Part shown: positions 24,467 to 27,191 of the stretch, in pieces
Layout of the letters: each line of letters begins with the position of its first letter
Position numbering within the stretch: the stretch's first letter is position 1
Source: Chloroflexota bacterium
GTDB taxonomy: Bacteria > Chloroflexota > UBA6077 > JADZDV01
Direction: 5' to 3'
NCBI GenBank assembly: GCA_020850915.1
Contig: JADZDV010000039.1
Coordinates: 1-27,191, forward strand
DNA: 27,191 nucleotides
Made by a program: the position numbers and the translations under genes
The notes under the pieces: generated by a model
Database searches by the model: none
What the model was told of the DNA's origin: nothing
What the model saw: only the letters and a program-made list of their open reading frames with translations

Positions 24467-25573
24467 TTGCGCGTGATCTGCACTGGCACGAGCGGAGTCG
24501 AGCGTGTGGAGTACCTGCGCGCGCTCGCCCACGTCGCGGCGCAGCGAGGCGCCCCTCTCGAGACGTTCGATCTCCGCGAAACCATGTTCCAGATCGCCCG
24601 CGACGTGGGCGAGCCGGTCGAGGAAGAGACCATCCTGGACATGTTCCCGCGCGCGCTGATCCTGCTCCGAGCCGCCGCCCTGGAGCAGATCGTGAACCGT
24701 TGCGAGCAGCTTGGGCGCGGAGCCAACTGGCTGCTCTTCACCCACGCCGTCTTCCGCTGGAAGAACACCCTGATCTCTGGTTTCGACCCGTACTACCTGA
24801 ACCGTCTCAAGCCGGACCTGTACCTGACCGTCACCTCCGGCGTTCTGACGGTCCGCGAGAAGCTGCGCGAGCATGACCGCTGGGAGCACCTCACGGTGGA
24901 GGACCTGCTGACCTGGCGTGAGGAGGAGCAGTACTTCACCGAAGAGATGGCGCGCATCCAGCGCAAGCCCCAGTACCTCATTGGCCGACAGCTCGCAACA
25001 GAATCCCTGTTCCGCCTCATCTTCGAGAGCAACCGGCGCAAGGTCTACTTGAGCTATCCTATGGCACACGTCGAGGCAGGGCGTGAGCGCGGCCTCTCGG
25101 AGTTCAAGTCGCGGCTAATGGAGCAGCTTGTGGTCTTCGATCCGGCCGACGTCAACGACTTCGAAGTCGAACGGCTGGGCCAGCCTGGCGATGACGACGG
25201 CTCACGTCAGCTCAGCGCGGCCTTCAGCGGCGTGATCGACACGGCCAGTTTCAGCTCGCGCGAGCTGCAGCACATCTCGGACCAGATCGTCTGGCGAGAC
25301 TATCGTCTCATCACACAGTCGGACATGGTCATCGTGTTCTACGACATCGCGGTCCCGTCGCCAGGCGTGGTGAGCGAGATGAACTTCGCGTTGCACACCG
25401 GCAAGCGGGTCTACGGTGTCTGGCTCCCTGACACGGAGCCCTCTCCGTTCTTCGCTCGCTACTGCACGCGAGTGTTCAGATCTACCGGCGAGCTTTTCCG
25501 CCACTTCGAGCGATACCGCGTCATGCGGCCAGGCCCGGAACGGGTGGCCAGAGGCGCCCTTGGGGCGGGCTGA
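24467..25573 (+). CDS. Fusion of a degenerate P-loop domain with a nucleoside 2-deoxyribosyltransferase-like domain
   Basis: A 368-residue protein starting at TTG 24467 (GAGG 9 nt upstream). Residues 1-about 185 open with VICTGTSGVERVEYL, resembling an adenylate-kinase-like NTPase, but the Walker A Gly-Lys-Ser/Thr is replaced by E12-R13-V14. A segment around 90-135 (FTHAVFRWKN, DPYYLNRLKPDLYLTV) keeps the look of a nucleotide kinase. Residues about 190-335 resemble nucleoside 2-deoxyribosyltransferases: KVYLSYPM (192-199), SDMVIVFYD (285-293) and SPGVVSEMNFA with a likely catalytic E304. No membrane segment is present. The Ser/Thr kinase gene follows 27 nt later. The function is unknown; cleavage or transfer of a nucleotide base, or nucleotide sensing, is inferred from the second domain only. 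Confidence 0.65.
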   Translation: MRVICTGTSGVERVEYLRALAHVAAQRGAPLETFDLRETMFQIARDVGEPVEEETILDMFPRALILLRAAALEQIVNRCEQLGRGANWLLFTHAVFRWKNTLISGFDPYYLNRLKPDLYLTVTSGVLTVREKLREHDRWEHLTVEDLLTWREEEQYFTEEMARIQRKPQYLIGRQLATESLFRLIFESNRRKVYLSYPMAHVEAGRERGLSEFKSRLMEQLVVFDPADVNDFEVERLGQPGDDDGSRQLSAAFSGVIDTASFSSRELQHISDQIVWRDYRLITQSDMVIVFYDIAVPSPGVVSEMNFALHTGKRVYGVWLPDTEPSPFFARYCTRVFRSTGELFRHFERYRVMRPGPERVARGALGAG

Positions 25574-25600
25574 GGAGGGGGCGCTCCAGCCCAGGAGATG

Positions 25601-27191
25601 ATGCAGCCGCTCGCACCCGGTAGTCGCCTTGGTCGCTTCGTCATCGAGCGAGTGCTCGGTCGAGGTGGCATGGGCGTGGTGTACCTGGCTCGGGATGGCG
25701 CCCTCGGCCGCGAAGTGGCGCTCAAGATGATCGGCGGCGAGCTGGCATGGAACCCCGAGTTCCTCGCCCGATTCGACCGCGAGGCCCGCAGCGCGGCCCG
25801 ACTGAGCCACACGAACGTCGTCCACGTCTACGATGTCACCCAGGAGGGCTCGCAGCGTCTTCTGGTGATGGAATACGTCCCGGGACAGACGCTCTCGGAC
25901 CGCCTTCACGACCAGGGCGCCCTGACGCCCTCCCAGCTCATCTCGCTGGCTCGCCAGCTTGGCGCAGCGCTCGACCATGCGGCCGGTGCCGGGGTGCTCC
26001 ACCGTGACGTCAAGCCGGGCAACGTGCTGCTGGCGCCAGACGGCCGAGCGGTGCTCACGGACTTCGGCCTCGCGTTCGCGGCGCAGGACAGCCGCATGAC
26101 CAGCGCCGGGATGACCATGGGCAGCCCGCTCTACATGTCGCCCGAGCAGGCGGCCGGCAAGCCGCTCGACCACCGCTCGGACCTCTACAGCCTGGCCGTT
26201 CTGCTCTACGAGGCCCTCTCTGGCCGTCCGCCATTCAGCGCTCCGTCGCCGCCCGCTGTGCTGGTCCAACACATGACGGCGCCCCCGCCGCCGATCAACT
26301 CGGTCCGGCCGGACCTCCCCCCGGAAGTGGGCGCCGTGTTTGCGAGAGCGCTTGCCAAGTCGCCTGCCGACCGCTATGACAGCGGCGCTCAACTGGCGGA
26401 TGCGCTCGAGCGAGCACTCGGGCCTATGATGACGACCCAGGTCCAGCCTGTTCAGGACAAGCATCCGTCTCAGGAGACGCTGCTCCGGACGTTCGGCATC
26501 GGCATCGTTGGTGCGATCGTGCTCGGCGGCGGCCTGTTCGCCGTGGACCGCATGACCCGCAAGGCCGATCCGACGCCGACGGCAACGGTCGTCGCAACCG
26601 GTCTGACCGCGACCACAGTGGCCGCGGGGGGGGGATCGCCCACAGCGTCGGGCCTCGATCAGACCGTCCCCGGAACGCCAGGTACGTCCGCCACGACTGG
26701 CAGCGGCGCGGTCGCAAAGGGGCCTACTCCCTCTGTGGCTCCGTCTCCCTCCGTTACGGTCCGCCCCGGTACTCCGACGCCGACCGAGGCCCAGGCGGTT
26801 GACGCGGCGATGGCCGACATCGCGGCCCCGTGGTCGCGGGCTGATTGGGATGCTGTCATCGGCCGCCTGGCGCCGCTCCAGGCGCGATACAACACGAACC
26901 CGGCTGTCCGTGACAAGCTCTACGCTGCCTACGTCGAGAAGGGCAAGGTGCTGGAGATCGCCGAGAACCCCGTAGAAGCGCGTCGACCATACGGCGCTGC
27001 GCTGCAGCTCGACCCGAGCCGGCCCGAGGCACGCGGCCGCTTGCAGGCGATCGACCCGGTGAAGCGGGCGCTCGCCTGGCGTAACTATCGTTGGAAACCG
27101 GGCCTTCAGACAGAGGACGACGGCCTCCGGACCTTCCAGAGTGGCGACGGCTTGGTGCTGCAAGTCAAGATTCCGAACTCGGCCCGGACCG
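25601..27191 (+). CDS. PknB-type Ser/Thr protein kinase, C-terminus beyond the window
   Basis: A membrane-anchored Hanks-type kinase, 530 residues visible and still open at the edge. Kinase domain (about 12-272): glycine loop GRGGMGVVYLA (20-30), K42 in VALKM, HRDVKPGN (134-141, D136), DFG (154-156), and activation/P+1 loop GSPLYMSPEQ (174-183). A single transmembrane segment (about 297-316) is followed by a Thr/Pro/Gly/Ser linker (about 323-420) and an outer helical region (about 425-500) that looks like TPR-type repeats, then a further domain that is cut. All catalytic residues are present. The start is ATG 25601 (AGGAG 3 nt before) or the ATG one codon earlier. It likely shares a transcript with the preceding fusion gene. 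A nine-G run lies in the linker. Confidence 0.92.
   Translation, partial: MQPLAPGSRLGRFVIERVLGRGGMGVVYLARDGALGREVALKMIGGELAWNPEFLARFDREARSAARLSHTNVVHVYDVTQEGSQRLLVMEYVPGQTLSDRLHDQGALTPSQLISLARQLGAALDHAAGAGVLHRDVKPGNVLLAPDGRAVLTDFGLAFAAQDSRMTSAGMTMGSPLYMSPEQAAGKPLDHRSDLYSLAVLLYEALSGRPPFSAPSPPAVLVQHMTAPPPPINSVRPDLPPEVGAVFARALAKSPADRYDSGAQLADALERALGPMMTTQVQPVQDKHPSQETLLRTFGIGIVGAIVLGGGLFAVDRMTRKADPTPTATVVATGLTATTVAAGGGSPTASGLDQTVPGTPGTSATTGSGAVAKGPTPSVAPSPSVTVRPGTPTPTEAQAVDAAMADIAAPWSRADWDAVIGRLAPLQARYNTNPAVRDKLYAAYVEKGKVLEIAENPVEARRPYGAALQLDPSRPEARGRLQAIDPVKRALAWRNYRWKPGLQTEDDGLRTFQSGDGLVLQVKIPNSART
26626..26634 (+). repeat. Nine-G homopolymer within the kinase linker
   Basis: A run of nine G encodes part of the Gly/Thr-rich linker after the transmembrane segment of the Ser/Thr kinase. 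The frame is open through it at this length; gain or loss of one G would shift the extracellular part. Confidence 0.9.

Noticed and set aside
23089..24768. 559-codon open frame on the minus strand
   Set aside because: It crosses priA, cobU, the HNH gene and part of the fusion gene in antisense and shows no domain.
25202..27163. 653-codon open frame on the minus strand
   Set aside because: It is antisense to the fusion gene and to a Ser/Thr kinase with a complete set of catalytic motifs; the translation is Arg/His-rich without domains, as expected from GC-rich antisense.
1..27191. Mobile elements, CRISPR arrays or defence islands
   Set aside because: No transposase, integrase, regular spaced repeats or known defence gene set is seen; the lone HNH protein belongs to a widely conserved housekeeping-like family.

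Overview
The window is a compact, GC-rich bacterial chromosome segment made almost entirely of core-type genes, with short intergenic gaps and many stop/start overlaps of the ATGA or GTGA kind. I see no tRNA, rRNA, CRISPR array, insertion sequence or integrase. High GC, frequent GTG/TTG starts, a CBS-less GuaB3-type IMP dehydrogenase next to GuaA, a parA-ftsZ pair, an RqcH/gmk/priA neighbourhood and a PknB-type kinase with a Thr/Pro-rich linker together suggest a member of the Chloroflexota. That assignment is inference from gene content, not from a phylogenetic marker.

Region 1 (1-2612, minus strand): a translationally coupled operon of sirtuin, tldD and a second TldD/PmbA-family gene (tldE-like) that runs off the left edge. 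Region 2 (2641-3767, plus): 6-phosphofructokinase with a good -10 box. Region 3 (3802-7348): a minus-strand parA-ftsZ operon, possibly followed by a very small ORF, and divergent from a zinc-ribbon/TM/SH3b protein and a small two-TM membrane protein. The divergent spacer carries a repeated TTGTCGAG octamer.

Region 4 (7392-9863, minus): rsmI-tatD-polyprenyl diphosphate synthase, tightly coupled. Region 5 (9937-16174, plus): guaB3-guaA, an unknown 109-aa protein, an M20 amidohydrolase, a Lon-N-domain protein and a GT9 glycosyltransferase, whose 3' end overlaps the convergent PBP1a gene by 92 nt. GuaB3 and GuaA together make the two-step route IMP to XMP to GMP; gmk further right then makes GDP.

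Region 6 (16083-20456, minus): class A penicillin-binding protein and RqcH/NFACT, the latter apparently transcribed as a leaderless mRNA. Region 7 (20503-27191, plus): gmk, priA, a CobU-type enzyme, a terminator, an HNH endonuclease, an unusual fusion of a degenerate P-loop domain with a nucleoside 2-deoxyribosyltransferase-like domain, and a membrane Ser/Thr kinase cut by the right edge. The least familiar protein is the fusion at 24467-25573, followed closely by the kinase gene. I do not see a clear new multi-gene system; this pair is the best candidate.
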